From assembly GCF_000720255.1 (NCBI RefSeq), contig NZ_JOJE01000028.1, positions 1 through 64,000 on the forward strand: a stretch of DNA of 64,000 nucleotides, written 5' to 3'. Position 1 is the stretch's first letter. Each line of letters opens with the position of its first letter. A program made the translations under genes and the position numbers. This stretch comes from Streptomyces griseus subsp. griseus (GTDB taxonomy: Bacteria; Actinomycetota; Actinomycetes; Streptomycetales; Streptomycetaceae). This document shows, piece by piece, positions 1 to 8,605 of this stretch. Below the pieces are notes generated by a model. It saw nothing but the letters and a program-made list of their open reading frames with translations. It ran no database searches and had not been told where the DNA came from.

Positions 1-780
1 GGGGGGTGGGGGGCGCAGGGGGTCGGGATCCGGAACCGGTGTTTCTTCCGCGCCGTCGGGTGTGGCTGGGGGGTGGGTCGTGCTGCCCGGCGTCGGCGCG
101 GTGCCGTCCATCTGTGCTGCGGCGTGGCCGTCAGCCGGCTCGGCCGGGGGCCGCCGTGGCAGGCGGGCGCCGAATCTGCCGTACGTTCCGAAGGTTTCCC
201 GGGTCGTTGTGTGGCTCCATGCGCCGAAGTGGCCGAAGGCTCGGGGTCTGGGGGTGGGGGCGGAGTGGGGGTCGCGGGGGCGTAGGGCGAGGGCGACGGT
301 GAGGGAGGCCGTGGCGGGGAGGAGGGAGAGGAGGGTCAGGGCCGCGGGGAGCGGGAGGGGGACGTCCACAGCGAGGAACTCCGCGGCCGCTCCGTCGAAG
401 GGCATACCCGTGAGGTCACCTCGGAGGTGGAGGAAGAGCAGCAGCGCCAGCATGGAGCCGAGCGTGCAGGACAGGGCCGTCGTCGTCGCCGAGATCGCCA
501 TCAGGCGGGCCGGGCCCAGGCCGATCGCCGCGAGGCCGGGGCGGGGGCGGGTGCCGGGGTCGGTGCGGGCCACGGCGAGGGCGAAGTGAACGGTGGCGGC
601 CAGCGGGACCAGGCACCAGGCCAGGCGCAGCACCGAGCCGCCCGGGTCTTCGGGGCGGCTCATGGCGTAGCCGAGGGTGCTCAGCAGGAGGAAGCCCGTC
701 CCCGTCGAGGCCGCGGCCACCAGCAGGCGGCGCAGCTGGACGACGGGCTGGGAACCGCGCGTCAGACGGAGAGTGAGCAC
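1..780 (-). CDS. Membrane protein of an ABC module, 3' end outside window
   Basis: An open frame runs without a stop from a GTG at 780 to the window edge, giving 260 visible codons. Four hydrophobic stretches are seen at about residues 18-45, 50-70, 83-117 and 138-165, followed by a long proline- and threonine-rich, probably cytoplasmic tail. The GTG lies inside the end of the upstream ATPase gene (19-nt overlap), so the two are translationally coupled. The context suggests an ABC permease or an accessory membrane protein. The visible part does not show a clear FtsX or MacB signature, so the family is not certain. The C-terminus is not in the window. Confidence 0.7.
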   Translation of the reverse strand, partial: MLTLRLTRGSQPVVQLRRLLVAAASTGTGFLLLSTLGYAMSRPEDPGGSVLRLAWCLVPLAATVHFALAVARTDPGTRPRPGLAAIGLGPARLMAISATTTALSCTLGSMLALLLFLHLRGDLTGMPFDGAAAEFLAVDVPLPLPAALTLLSLLPATASLTVALALRPRDPHSAPTPRPRAFGHFGAWSHTTTRETFGTYGRFGARLPRRPPAEPADGHAAAQMDGTAPTPGSTTHPPATPDGAEETPVPDPDPLRPPPP

Positions 781-1502
781 GAGGCCCGGCCTTCCATCTC
801 CTTGACCGGCGGCAGGTGCACCGTCCGGACGCGCCGCCCGTCCAGCAGGGACACCGTGCGGTCGGCGAGGGCCGCGGTCTCCTGGTCGTGAGTGGCGAGG
901 ACGACCGTGATGCCGTGCGAGCGGGCCGCCGTCGTCAGGGTGCGCAGTACGTGCGCGCGGTCGGCGCGGTGCAGCGGCGCCGTCGGCTCGTCGGCGAACA
1001 ACACCGACGGCGCCGGGGCCAGGGCGCGGGCGATGCAGGCCCGCTGGCGTTCGGCCTGTGTCAGCTGGTACGGCCGCTTGCGGGCCTGGTTGCCGACGTC
1101 GAGGCGCTCCAGCCACTCCAGGGCGGCCGCTTTGGCGCGTCGGCGGCTGGTGCCGCGCAGCATGAGGGGGAGCGCGGCGTTCTCCCAGACGGTCAGCTCC
1201 GGGACCAGCACCGGCGCCGGGTCGACCCAGCCGAAGCGGTCGCGGCGCAGCCGCTCGCGGGTGAGGGGGCCCATGGTGTGCACGGGGACGCTGTTGAACC
1301 AGACCTCGCCGCGCCGGGGCGGCACCAGGCCGGACAGACACCGCAGCAGCGTCGTCTTGCCGCTGCCGCGCGGACCGCTGACGGCGAGGATCTCACCGTC
1401 GCGGACCCCGAGCGAAATGCCGCTGAGCGCCGGTGATCCGTCGTTGTGGGTGAAGTGCAGCGACCGTGCCCAGAGCACGTCGTTGTCCGGCGGGGCCACC
1501 AT
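762..1502 (-). CDS. ABC transporter ATP-binding protein
   Basis: This is a 246-residue single nucleotide-binding domain. Walker A is GPRGSGKTTL (about residue 43), Walker B is SVLFADEP and the H-loop is LATHD. The signature motif is atypical, LTQAERQR in place of LSGGQ. The fold and length fit the LolD/MacB-type exporter ATPases. The partner is probably the downstream overlapping membrane protein. An ATG at 1508 is possible, but GAGG (minus strand, 1515-1512) sits 9 nt from the ATG at 1502 and only 3 nt from the one at 1508, so 1502 is preferred. The substrate is unknown. Confidence 0.85.
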   Translation of the reverse strand: MVAPPDNDVLWARSLHFTHNDGSPALSGISLGVRDGEILAVSGPRGSGKTTLLRCLSGLVPPRRGEVWFNSVPVHTMGPLTRERLRRDRFGWVDPAPVLVPELTVWENAALPLMLRGTSRRRAKAAALEWLERLDVGNQARKRPYQLTQAERQRACIARALAPAPSVLFADEPTAPLHRADRAHVLRTLTTAARSHGITVVLATHDQETAALADRTVSLLDGRRVRTVHLPPVKEMEGRASCSLSV

Positions 1503-1517
1503 GGGCATACACCTCGG

Positions 1518-1529
1518 TTCTGATCAGAA
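1518..1529. promoter_or_regulatory. 12-bp perfect palindrome upstream of the ABC gene
   Basis: TTCTGATCAGAA is a perfect inverted repeat 16-27 nt upstream of the ABC start codon at 1502. It could be an operator for an unlinked regulator. No factor can be named from sequence. Confidence 0.35.
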
Positions 1530-1735
1530 ATGCCGTGCGCGACGCGCGAAATCCCCCGTGTGGGGGAACGAAGGCGGGGCCGATCGGTCACTGGCACGCT
1601 AGGCAGCCCAGGAGAGGCATCCGGACAGCACACGGCCCCGGGTCGCCGTTTCTCACTCGTACGGTCGACACCGGGGCCGGTGTTGATCACAGATTCAGTT
1701 GATCAGGTCGTCGTGCGCAGCCGCGCTGACGTCGC

Positions 1736-3118
1736 TCACAGCTTCGTCCACGCCTCCGTCAGGGTCGCGCGCAGGATCTGCTCGATCTCGTCGAACGTCT
1801 CCTGGTTGGAGATCAGCGGCGGAGCGAGCTGGACGACCGGGTCGCCGCGGTCGTCGGCGCGGCAGTAGAGGCCGTTGTCGAAGAGGGCCTTGGACAGGAA
1901 GCCGTAGAGGACGCGCTCGGTCTCCTCGGCGTTGAAGGACTCCTTCGTCGCCTTGTCCTTCACCAGCTCGATGCCGTAGAAGAAGCCGTTGCCGCGGACG
2001 TCGCCGACGATCGGCAGGTCGTGCAGCTTCTGGAGAGTGGAGAGGAACGCGCCCTCGTTGTCGAGGACGTGCTGGTTCAGGCCCTCGCGCTCGAAGAGGT
2101 CCAGGTTGGCGACGCCCACCGCCGCGGAGACCGGGTGGCCGCCGAAGGTGTAGCCGTGCAGGAAGGTGTTGTCGCCCTTGTAGAACGGCTCGGCCAGCCG
2201 GTCGGAGACGATGCAGGCGCCTATGGGGGAGTAGCCCGAGGTCATGCCCTTGGCGCAGGTGATCATGTCCGGGACGTAGCCGAACTTGTCGCAGGCGAAC
2301 ATCGTGCCCAGGCGGCCGAAGGCGCAGATGACCTCGTCCGAGACCAGCAGGACGTCGTACTGGTCGCAGATCTCGCGCACCCGCCGGAAGTAGCCGGGCG
2401 GGGGCGGGAAGCAGCCGCCCGCGTTCTGGACGGGCTCCAGGAAGACCGCGGCGACGGTGTCCGGGCCCTCGAAGAGGATCTGCTGCTCGATCTGGTCGGC
2501 GGCCCAGCGGCCGAAGGCCTCCGGATCGTCGCCGAAGATCGGGGCGCGGTAGATGTTGGTGTTCGGGACCTTGTGCGCGCCCGGGACCAGCGGCTCGAAC
2601 GGTGCCTTCAGGCCCGGCAGGCCGGTGATGGACAGGGCACCCTGCGGGGTGCCGTGGTAGGCGACCGCGCGGGATATGACCTTGTACTTGGTGGGCTTGC
2701 CGACCAGCTTGAAGTACTGCTTGGCCAGCTTCCAGGCGGTCTCCACCGCCTCGCCGCCGCCGGTGGTGAAGAAGACCTTGTTGAGGTCGCCCGGCGCGTA
2801 GCCGGCGAGCCGCTCCGCGAGCTCCACGGCCTTGGGGTGGGCGTAGGACCACACCGGGAAGAACGCCAGCTCCTGCGCCTGCTTGAAGGCGGTCTCCGCG
2901 AGCTCCGTTCGGCCGTGCCCGGCCTGGACCACGAACAGACCGGCGAGACCGTCGAGGTAGCGCTTGCCCTTGTCGTCGTAGATGTGGGTGCCCTCGCCCC
3001 GGACGATGGTGGGGACGGGGGCGTTCTCGTACGAGGACATGCGGGTGAAGTGCATCCACAGGTGGTCGTACGCGGACTTGCTGAGGTCCTTTGTGCTCAC
3101 GGTTATCGGGTTCCCCAC
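1736..3118 (-). CDS. Class III PLP-dependent aminotransferase (omega-amino acid/putrescine type)
   Basis: This is a 460-residue fold-type I aminotransferase. The Schiff-base lysine is K290 in CAKGMTSGY, and the PLP-ring aspartate is in LVSDEVICAFGR. Length and motifs match the omega-transaminase, putrescine- or beta-alanine-pyruvate group of class III. It would move a terminal amino group to pyruvate or 2-oxoglutarate, giving an aldehyde for the dehydrogenase encoded divergently at 3790. Its start overlaps the end of the Lrp-type regulator gene by 16 nt, so the two form a coupled pair. The exact amine donor (putrescine, GABA or beta-alanine) cannot be fixed from sequence. Confidence 0.9.
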   Translation of the reverse strand: MGNPITVSTKDLSKSAYDHLWMHFTRMSSYENAPVPTIVRGEGTHIYDDKGKRYLDGLAGLFVVQAGHGRTELAETAFKQAQELAFFPVWSYAHPKAVELAERLAGYAPGDLNKVFFTTGGGEAVETAWKLAKQYFKLVGKPTKYKVISRAVAYHGTPQGALSITGLPGLKAPFEPLVPGAHKVPNTNIYRAPIFGDDPEAFGRWAADQIEQQILFEGPDTVAAVFLEPVQNAGGCFPPPPGYFRRVREICDQYDVLLVSDEVICAFGRLGTMFACDKFGYVPDMITCAKGMTSGYSPIGACIVSDRLAEPFYKGDNTFLHGYTFGGHPVSAAVGVANLDLFEREGLNQHVLDNEGAFLSTLQKLHDLPIVGDVRGNGFFYGIELVKDKATKESFNAEETERVLYGFLSKALFDNGLYCRADDRGDPVVQLAPPLISNQETFDEIEQILRATLTEAWTKL

Positions 3119-3642
3119 ATGTAGGTCTGCTTCTTGAGCTTGAGGTAGACGAAGCTCTCGGTGGAGCGCACGCCGGGCAGGGCCCGGATGCGTTTGTTGA
3201 TGACGTCCAGCAGGTGGTCGTCGTCCTCGCAGACGATCTCGGCGAGGACGTCGAAGGAGCCCGCGGTCATCACCACGTACTCGACCTCGGCCATGTCGGA
3301 CAGCGCGTCCGCGATCGACTCCACGTCGCCCTCGACGTTGATGCCGACCATCGCCTGCCGGCGGAAGCCCACGGTGAGCGGGTCCGTCACGGCGACGATC
3401 TGCATCACGCCCTGGTCGAGCAGCTTCTGGACGCGCTGGCGCACGGCCGCCTCGGAGAGGCCGACGGCCTTGCCGATCGCGGCGTACGGCCGGCGGCCGT
3501 CCTCCTGGAGCTGCTCGATGATGGCGAGGGAGACGGCGTCCAGGTGGGGGGTGCCGTTCCGGGACTCGCGCCCGGGGTCTCTCTGGTCTGCGCTTCGACT
3601 GGCCACGGCCTCACTGTGCACGAGGTCTCGTCGGTTCCGCAA
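3103..3642 (-). CDS. Lrp/AsnC family transcriptional regulator
   Basis: The 179-residue protein has an N-terminal winged helix-turn-helix (about residues 35-85, with the recognition segment around GLSEAAVRQRVQKLL) and a C-terminal RAM ligand-binding domain. It is co-transcribed with the aminotransferase and divergent from the aldehyde dehydrogenase at 3790, the usual arrangement for local control by an amino-acid- or amine-sensing Lrp protein. The first 30 or so residues are longer than in typical family members, so an internal start is possible. Confidence 0.88.
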   Translation of the reverse strand: MRNRRDLVHSEAVASRSADQRDPGRESRNGTPHLDAVSLAIIEQLQEDGRRPYAAIGKAVGLSEAAVRQRVQKLLDQGVMQIVAVTDPLTVGFRRQAMVGINVEGDVESIADALSDMAEVEYVVMTAGSFDVLAEIVCEDDDHLLDVINKRIRALPGVRSTESFVYLKLKKQTYMWGTR

Positions 3643-3716
3643 GGTGTGACCGATGAAATTCGTTGTTACGGGCGCGCATCGCTGCGGAATTCGTAGGCGT
3701 GGCGGGATCGGGGGTG

Positions 3717-3744
3717 TTGAAAACGTGGAGGCACGGACTACGCT
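3717..3744 (+). promoter_or_regulatory. Candidate housekeeping promoter for the aldehyde dehydrogenase
   Basis: TTGAAA (3717-3722) and TACGCT (3739-3744) are separated by 16 nt and lie 46 nt upstream of the GTG at 3790. This resembles the Streptomyces HrdB consensus. The Shine-Dalgarno GGAGGG follows at 3778-3783. Confidence 0.5.
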
Positions 3745-3789
3745 GGTGTCTCAGTAACTGGACACATCCCCGATCTTGGAGGGCCGGCA

Positions 3790-5229
3790 GTGAGCACCGA
3801 GCTGCGTCGTCTGCGCAATTACATCGACGGTGAGTTCCGGGACGCCGCCGACGGGCGGACCACCGACGTGGTCAACCCCGCGACGGGCGAGGCGTACGCG
3901 ACCGCGCCGCTGTCCGGGCAGGCGGACGTCGACGCCGCGATGGCGGCCGCCGCCGCGGCCTTCCCCGGCTGGCGCGACACCACCCCGGCGGAGCGGCAGA
4001 AGGCACTGCTGAAGATCGCGGACGCCTTCGAGGAGCGCGCCGAGGAGCTCATCGCGGCGGAGGTGGAGAACACGGGCAAGCCGATCGGCCTGACCCGCTC
4101 CGAGGAGATCCCGCCGATGGTCGACCAGATCCGCTTCTTCGCGGGCGCGGCCCGGATGCTCGAGGGCCGGTCGGCCGGCGAGTACATGGACGGGATGACC
4201 TCGATCGTCCGCCGTGAGCCGGTCGGCGTCTGCGCACAGGTCGCGCCGTGGAACTACCCGATGATGATGGCCGTGTGGAAGTTCGCCCCGGCGATCGCCG
4301 CGGGCAACACCGTCGTGCTGAAGCCGTCGGACACGACCCCCGCGTCCACCGTCCTGATCGCCGACATCGTCGGCTCGATCCTCCCCAAGGGTGTCTTCAA
4401 CGTCATCACCGGCGACCGCGACACCGGCCGGCTCATGGTCGAGCACCCGACCCCGGCGATGGCGTCCATCACCGGTTCCGTGCGCGCGGGCATGTCCGTC
4501 GCCGAGTCGGCGTCGCGCGACCTCAAGCGGGTCCACCTGGAACTGGGCGGCAAGGCGCCGGTCGTCGTCTTCGAGGACACCGACATCGCCAAGGCCGTCG
4601 AGGACATCTCCGTGGCGGGCTTCTTCAACGCCGGCCAGGACTGTACGGCGGCCACCCGCGTCCTCGTCCAGGAGGCCATCCACGACGAGTTCGTCGCGGC
4701 CCTGGCCAAGGCCGCCGCCGAGACGAAGACCGGGCACCCGGACGACGAGGACGTGCTGTACGGGCCGCTGAACAACCCCAACCAGCTCAAGCAGGTCGCC
4801 GGCTTCATCGAGCGCCTCCCCGCCCACGCGAAGGTCGAGGCGGGCGGCCACCAGGTCGGTGAGCGCGGCTACTTCTATGCGCCGACCGTCGTCTCGGGGC
4901 TGAAGCAGGATGACGAGATCATCCAGAAGGAGGTCTTCGGGCCGGTCATCACCGTGCAGTCCTTCTCGGACGAGGAGCAGGCGGTGAACTGGGCGAACGG
5001 GGTGGAGTACGCCCTCGCGTCGTCGGTGTGGACGAAGGACCACGGGCGGGCGATGCGGATGTCCAAGAAGCTGGACTTCGGGTGCGTGTGGATCAACACG
5101 CACATTCCGCTGGTCGCGGAGATGCCGCACGGTGGGTTCAAGAAGTCCGGGTACGGCAAGGACCTCTCGGGCTACGGGTTCGACGACTACACGCGGATCA
5201 AGCATGTGATGACGTCGCTGGACTCGTAG
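3790..5229 (+). CDS. Aldehyde dehydrogenase, gamma-aminobutyraldehyde/betaine-aldehyde type
   Basis: This is a 479-residue NAD(P)-dependent aldehyde dehydrogenase. The general-base glutamate is E251 (LELGGKAP) and the catalytic cysteine C285 (GQDCTAAT). The cofactor segment PWNYPMMMAVWK is typical of the gamma-aminobutyraldehyde/betaine-aldehyde group. It is expected to oxidise the omega-aminoaldehyde made by the divergent aminotransferase. The GTG start has an upstream GGAGGG. A second paralogue at 13272 sits in the polyamine operon, so this organism has two enzymes of this type in one window. Confidence 0.92.
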   Translation: MSTELRRLRNYIDGEFRDAADGRTTDVVNPATGEAYATAPLSGQADVDAAMAAAAAAFPGWRDTTPAERQKALLKIADAFEERAEELIAAEVENTGKPIGLTRSEEIPPMVDQIRFFAGAARMLEGRSAGEYMDGMTSIVRREPVGVCAQVAPWNYPMMMAVWKFAPAIAAGNTVVLKPSDTTPASTVLIADIVGSILPKGVFNVITGDRDTGRLMVEHPTPAMASITGSVRAGMSVAESASRDLKRVHLELGGKAPVVVFEDTDIAKAVEDISVAGFFNAGQDCTAATRVLVQEAIHDEFVAALAKAAAETKTGHPDDEDVLYGPLNNPNQLKQVAGFIERLPAHAKVEAGGHQVGERGYFYAPTVVSGLKQDDEIIQKEVFGPVITVQSFSDEEQAVNWANGVEYALASSVWTKDHGRAMRMSKKLDFGCVWINTHIPLVAEMPHGGFKKSGYGKDLSGYGFDDYTRIKHVMTSLDS

Positions 5230-5247
5230 TTCGGCTGCGGGACCGTA

Positions 5248-5320
5248 GGGGCTTGTCGCGCCCACGCGGCGGAGCCGTGTATCGACACTGCCCCGCGCCC
5301 CTCAGGGGGCGCGGGGCAGT
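5248..5320 (+). repeat. Dispersed GC-rich repeat, copy A
   Basis: The element contains the segment GTCGCGCCCACGCGGCGGAG followed by a strong hairpin, CCCCGCGCCCCTC against GGGGGCGCGGGG. It lies between two co-directional genes and may act as a terminator. Near-identical copies are found at 36498-36560 (same strand) and 59245-59308 (opposite strand). Confidence 0.8.
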
Positions 5321-5345
5321 GCGGCATGCTGTCAAGGTGCGCCCT

Positions 5346-6524
5346 GTGTCCAAGACTTCCCTGTCCCGTCGGTCTCTTCTGCGGGCGGTCGGTGGCACCG
5401 CCGCCCTCGGCGGGCTCGCCGGGTGCGGGGTGCCCGCCGCCTATGTGAAGCCGGGCGACCGGGCCGCCGTCGATCACTCCGCGGACGAGAAGCGGCTCGA
5501 CTGGGCCAACTGGCCGCTCTACATCGACACCGACGACGACGATCCCAACGCCCGGCCCACGCTGGAGGAGTTCGAGAAGCGCACCGGCATCTCCGTCGAC
5601 TACGTCGAGGAGATCAACGACAACGACGAGTTCTTCGGCAAGGTCAGCCCCGCGCTGATGAACCATCAGCCGACGGGGCACGACCTGATCGTCATCAGCG
5701 ACTGGATGTGCGCGCGGTTCGTACGACTGGGCTGGGTGCAGGAGATGGACCGGGCGCGACAGCCGAACGTCGCCGAGCACCTCGACCCGTTGTTGCGGGA
5801 GCCCGCCTTCGACCCCGGCCGGCGGTTCACGGTGCCCTGGCAGTCGGGGATCACGGGGATCGCGTACGACCGCCGGAAGCTGGGCCGGGAGATACGGCAG
5901 GTCTCCGACCTGTGGGCGAGCGACCTGAAGGGCCGCGTGACCCTGCTCTCCGGTCTCGACGAGGCGTTCGCGCTGCTGATGCAGGGCAACGGGGTGGACA
6001 TCACCCGGTGGACGGCGGACGACTTCCACCGGGTCTGCGATCAGGTGGCCGCGCAGGTGAGGCGGGGACAGATCCGGCGCTTCACCGGCAACGACTACAC
6101 CAAGGACCTGGTCAGCGGAGACGTGCTGGCCTGCCAGGCGTACTCGGGGGACGTGATCCAGCTCCAGGCGGACAACCCCGACATCCAATTCGTCGTGCCC
6201 GAGGAGGGCGCGGAGCTGTGGTCGGACTCGCTGATGGTCCCCGACCTGGCCCGCCACAAGGCCAACGCCGAGCGGCTGATCGACTACTACTACGAGCCCG
6301 AGGTCGCGGCCGAACTAGCGACCTGGGTGAACTACGTCTGCCCCGTCCCGGCGGCCCGGGAGGTCCTCGCCGCCTCCGACGAGGAGGAGACGGCCGCGCT
6401 CGCCGACAACCCGCTGATCTTCCCCGACGCGACCATGCGGCAACGCCTCGCGATCGCACGGGACATCACGGGCGCGGAGCGGGTGGGGTTCGCGAAGCGG
6501 TGGAACACGATCGTGGGGTTGTGA
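5346..6524 (+). CDS. Polyamine ABC transporter substrate-binding lipoprotein (PotD/spermidine-putrescine type)
   Basis: This is a 392-residue extracellular solute-binding protein. It begins with a twin-arginine leader (SRRSLLRAVGG) and a lipobox, LAGC, with the lipidated cysteine at about residue 27. The mature part has PotD-type features, including an NWPLYID opening strand and a conserved RRFTGNDYT motif shared with the paralogue at 14870. The GTG at 5346 is preferred, with 5337 in frame as an alternative. No permease or ATPase genes follow, so it is an orphan binding protein that may feed the importer encoded at 16114-18995. Confidence 0.88.
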   Translation: MSKTSLSRRSLLRAVGGTAALGGLAGCGVPAAYVKPGDRAAVDHSADEKRLDWANWPLYIDTDDDDPNARPTLEEFEKRTGISVDYVEEINDNDEFFGKVSPALMNHQPTGHDLIVISDWMCARFVRLGWVQEMDRARQPNVAEHLDPLLREPAFDPGRRFTVPWQSGITGIAYDRRKLGREIRQVSDLWASDLKGRVTLLSGLDEAFALLMQGNGVDITRWTADDFHRVCDQVAAQVRRGQIRRFTGNDYTKDLVSGDVLACQAYSGDVIQLQADNPDIQFVVPEEGAELWSDSLMVPDLARHKANAERLIDYYYEPEVAAELATWVNYVCPVPAAREVLAASDEEETAALADNPLIFPDATMRQRLAIARDITGAERVGFAKRWNTIVGL

Positions 6525-6662
6525 AGATCGCCGTCGCGTTCCACGGTCCCCACCGCGACCCGGTCACGGGATCCGGAAGATCAGCGGCTGGAGGCGCTCA
6601 CCCCGGACACCGGAAAAAGTGTTATCGGCGCGGCCTTCACCCCGTCTCCTCATTGTGATGCC

Positions 6663-6679
6663 GGACATAGCCAATGTCC
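6663..6679. promoter_or_regulatory. Inverted repeat GGACAT-N5-ATGTCC upstream of the sigma-factor gene
   Basis: Perfect 6-bp arms flank a 5-bp spacer, centred 54 nt before the preferred start of the ECF-type gene. It is a candidate operator or an autoregulatory promoter element. No binding protein can be named. Confidence 0.35.
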
Positions 6680-6724
6680 CGGGTCGGCCTGAGAGGGTGC
6701 GTGCAGCACATGAGGGAGGGCACC

Positions 6725-8404
6725 GTGGACACGCAGGCCTGGCGCTCGACCATCGCCGCCGCACAGGCCGGCGACCGGCAGGCGCTGGACGAGCTGGTCG
6801 AGGGGTGGCTCCCGCTCGTCTACAACATCGTCGGGCGGGCCCTGAACGGCCACGCCGACGTGGACGACGTCGTCCAGGAGACGATGCTGCGGGCCGTCGA
6901 CCACCTCGGTTCGCTGCGCGACCCCGACAGCTTCCGGTCCTGGCTGGTCGCGATCGCCATGCGGCAGATCAGGGACCGGGCCCGCCGCAGGACGCCCGCA
7001 CCCCTGGAGGAGTCCGGGGCGCGGGACGCCGCGGACTTCGCCGAACTCACCGTGCTCCGGCTCCAGCTGGAGGGCCAGCGGCGCGAGGTGGCGGAGGCGG
7101 TGCGCTGGCTCGACGACGAGGACCGGCAGCTGTTGTCGCTGTGGTGGCTGGAGGTCGCCGGCGAACTCACCCGGCGGGAGCTCGCCGCCGCCGTGGGGAT
7201 CAGCCGGCAGCACGCCGCCGTGCGCGTCCAGCGGATGAAGGAGCGCCTGGAGACGTCCCGCGGCATCGTGCGGGCCCTGGGCGGCGCGTGCCCCGGCCTG
7301 CGCGAGCTGACCGCCCGCTGGAACGGGCGGCCCGACTCGGTGTGGCGCAAGCGGCTGGCCCGCCACATCCGGGGGTGCGGCTACTGCGGGGACACGCGAG
7401 AGTCGGTCGTCCCGGCGGAGCGGCTCCTCGTCGGCATCGCGCTGGTCCCGGTCCCGGTCGGCTTCACCCTCTCGCTGGCCCTCGGTGGCAAGACGGCGGC
7501 GGCCGCAACCGCCGCCGGTACCTCGGTCGGCTGGTCCGCCAAGGTGCTGGGCGCGCTCACCAAGCCCGCCGTGGCGATGACCGCGGGCGCGACCATCGTG
7601 GCGAGCGGCGCCTACGTCGTCGTACAGACCCCGGACGATCCACCGCCGCGTGCCGCAGCCTCGCCCACGGCGGCGAGCACCCCCGCACCGCTCTCTTCGC
7701 CCGCCGCCCCGCCCACGCCGTCGTCGTCACCGTCACGTTCGGCATCGCCGTCTGCGTCGCCGTCGACGAAGGCGGACGCGTACGGCAGTGTCGTCGACGC
7801 CGTCGACCGGGCACCCGACCCCGACGCCCGGCCCGCGGCTCTGCCGCACCGGCCCGAGACCGGTGTCACCAGCACCGGCGGCGCGCACGCCACCATGAAC
7901 CACCGCGGGGACGGCGTCACACTCAGCGGCAAGGGCTATGTCCTCGTCCGCTGGCAGCTGTCCCCGCAGTACCGGGCCGGTGCCCTGGTCATGCCGGCCT
8001 GGACCGGACTGAAGGGCAGGCTCTTCCACGTGGCCTCCGGCGGCGGCCGCCGCATGGACGACCGCGTCAGCAGCACCGACCCCTCCGCCACCGGCATGGG
8101 CAACGCGACCACCGGCTACGCCGTCCTGCCCTCCGGCACCCAGCAGATGTGGCAGAACGAGTACTTCTACGTCGACGGCAGCGTCACCCTCACCGTGAAC
8201 GAGCGGGGCGCCGACTACGGCCTGAACGTCTTCCCCACGACGTGGGACAAGGTGGAGGAGGACGTGCTGACCGGTCCCCCCGAGGGCGCGAAGCGCTACG
8301 GCCTCGTCCGCGACACCGGCGGCGACGACACCCCCGTACCGCAGTACGCCACCCGCGTGAACCCCGCCGACCCGGCGACGGTGCCGCAGCGCTCGCGCGT
8401 GTAG
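6725..8404 (+). CDS. ECF sigma factor fused to a zinc anti-sigma-like domain and an extracytoplasmic domain
   Basis: The protein has 559 residues, far more than the roughly 200 of a normal ECF sigma factor. Region 2 spans about residues 10-90 (DVDDVVQETMLRAVD) and region 4 about 130-185 (an HTH around AAAVGISRQHAAVRVQRM). H214-C218-C221 then forms the H-x3-C-x2-C pattern of zinc-binding anti-sigma domains. Two hydrophobic segments follow at about 233-255 and 280-300, then a Ser/Pro/Ala linker and an approximately 190-residue, probably extracytoplasmic domain I do not recognise. It looks like sigma and its own membrane anti-sigma sensor in one chain. The GTG at 6725 is chosen because GGAGG lies 5 nt upstream. 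Starts at 6674 and 6710 are in frame. Confidence 0.8.
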   Translation: MDTQAWRSTIAAAQAGDRQALDELVEGWLPLVYNIVGRALNGHADVDDVVQETMLRAVDHLGSLRDPDSFRSWLVAIAMRQIRDRARRRTPAPLEESGARDAADFAELTVLRLQLEGQRREVAEAVRWLDDEDRQLLSLWWLEVAGELTRRELAAAVGISRQHAAVRVQRMKERLETSRGIVRALGGACPGLRELTARWNGRPDSVWRKRLARHIRGCGYCGDTRESVVPAERLLVGIALVPVPVGFTLSLALGGKTAAAATAAGTSVGWSAKVLGALTKPAVAMTAGATIVASGAYVVVQTPDDPPPRAAASPTAASTPAPLSSPAAPPTPSSSPSRSASPSASPSTKADAYGSVVDAVDRAPDPDARPAALPHRPETGVTSTGGAHATMNHRGDGVTLSGKGYVLVRWQLSPQYRAGALVMPAWTGLKGRLFHVASGGGRRMDDRVSSTDPSATGMGNATTGYAVLPSGTQQMWQNEYFYVDGSVTLTVNERGADYGLNVFPTTWDKVEEDVLTGPPEGAKRYGLVRDTGGDDTPVPQYATRVNPADPATVPQRSRV

Positions 8405-8605
8405 CGGTCCTGGGCGTCCAGCACCGCGTCCCCGTGGTCGTGCGCCCAGGCGCCGAAGGGTTCGCTCGCACAGGCGGGTTCGGCGCGCGTGAGTGTGTGT
8501 CCGGGCTGGGCGCATGCGGCGCTCGCGGGCACCGCGCACGGCGGTCTCGCCGGGTGCCGACGCGCAGGCCACCGGGCCACCGCGGGAGTTCGCGGTCCTG
8601 CGGGC

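Noticed and set aside
1668..1683. Short palindrome ACACCGGGGCCGGTGT as terminator of the aminotransferase
   Set aside because: The stem is only 6-7 bp with no T-run on either strand, too weak to call.
3643..3716. Lrp operator between the AsnC-type gene and the aldehyde dehydrogenase
   Set aside because: AT-richer GAAATTC and GGAATTC segments are present, but no clear 15-bp Lrp-type inverted repeat could be defined.
3751..5265. A 504-codon open frame opposite the aldehyde dehydrogenase
   Set aside because: Antisense shadow of a gene with intact catalytic motifs; no ribosome-binding site or family features.
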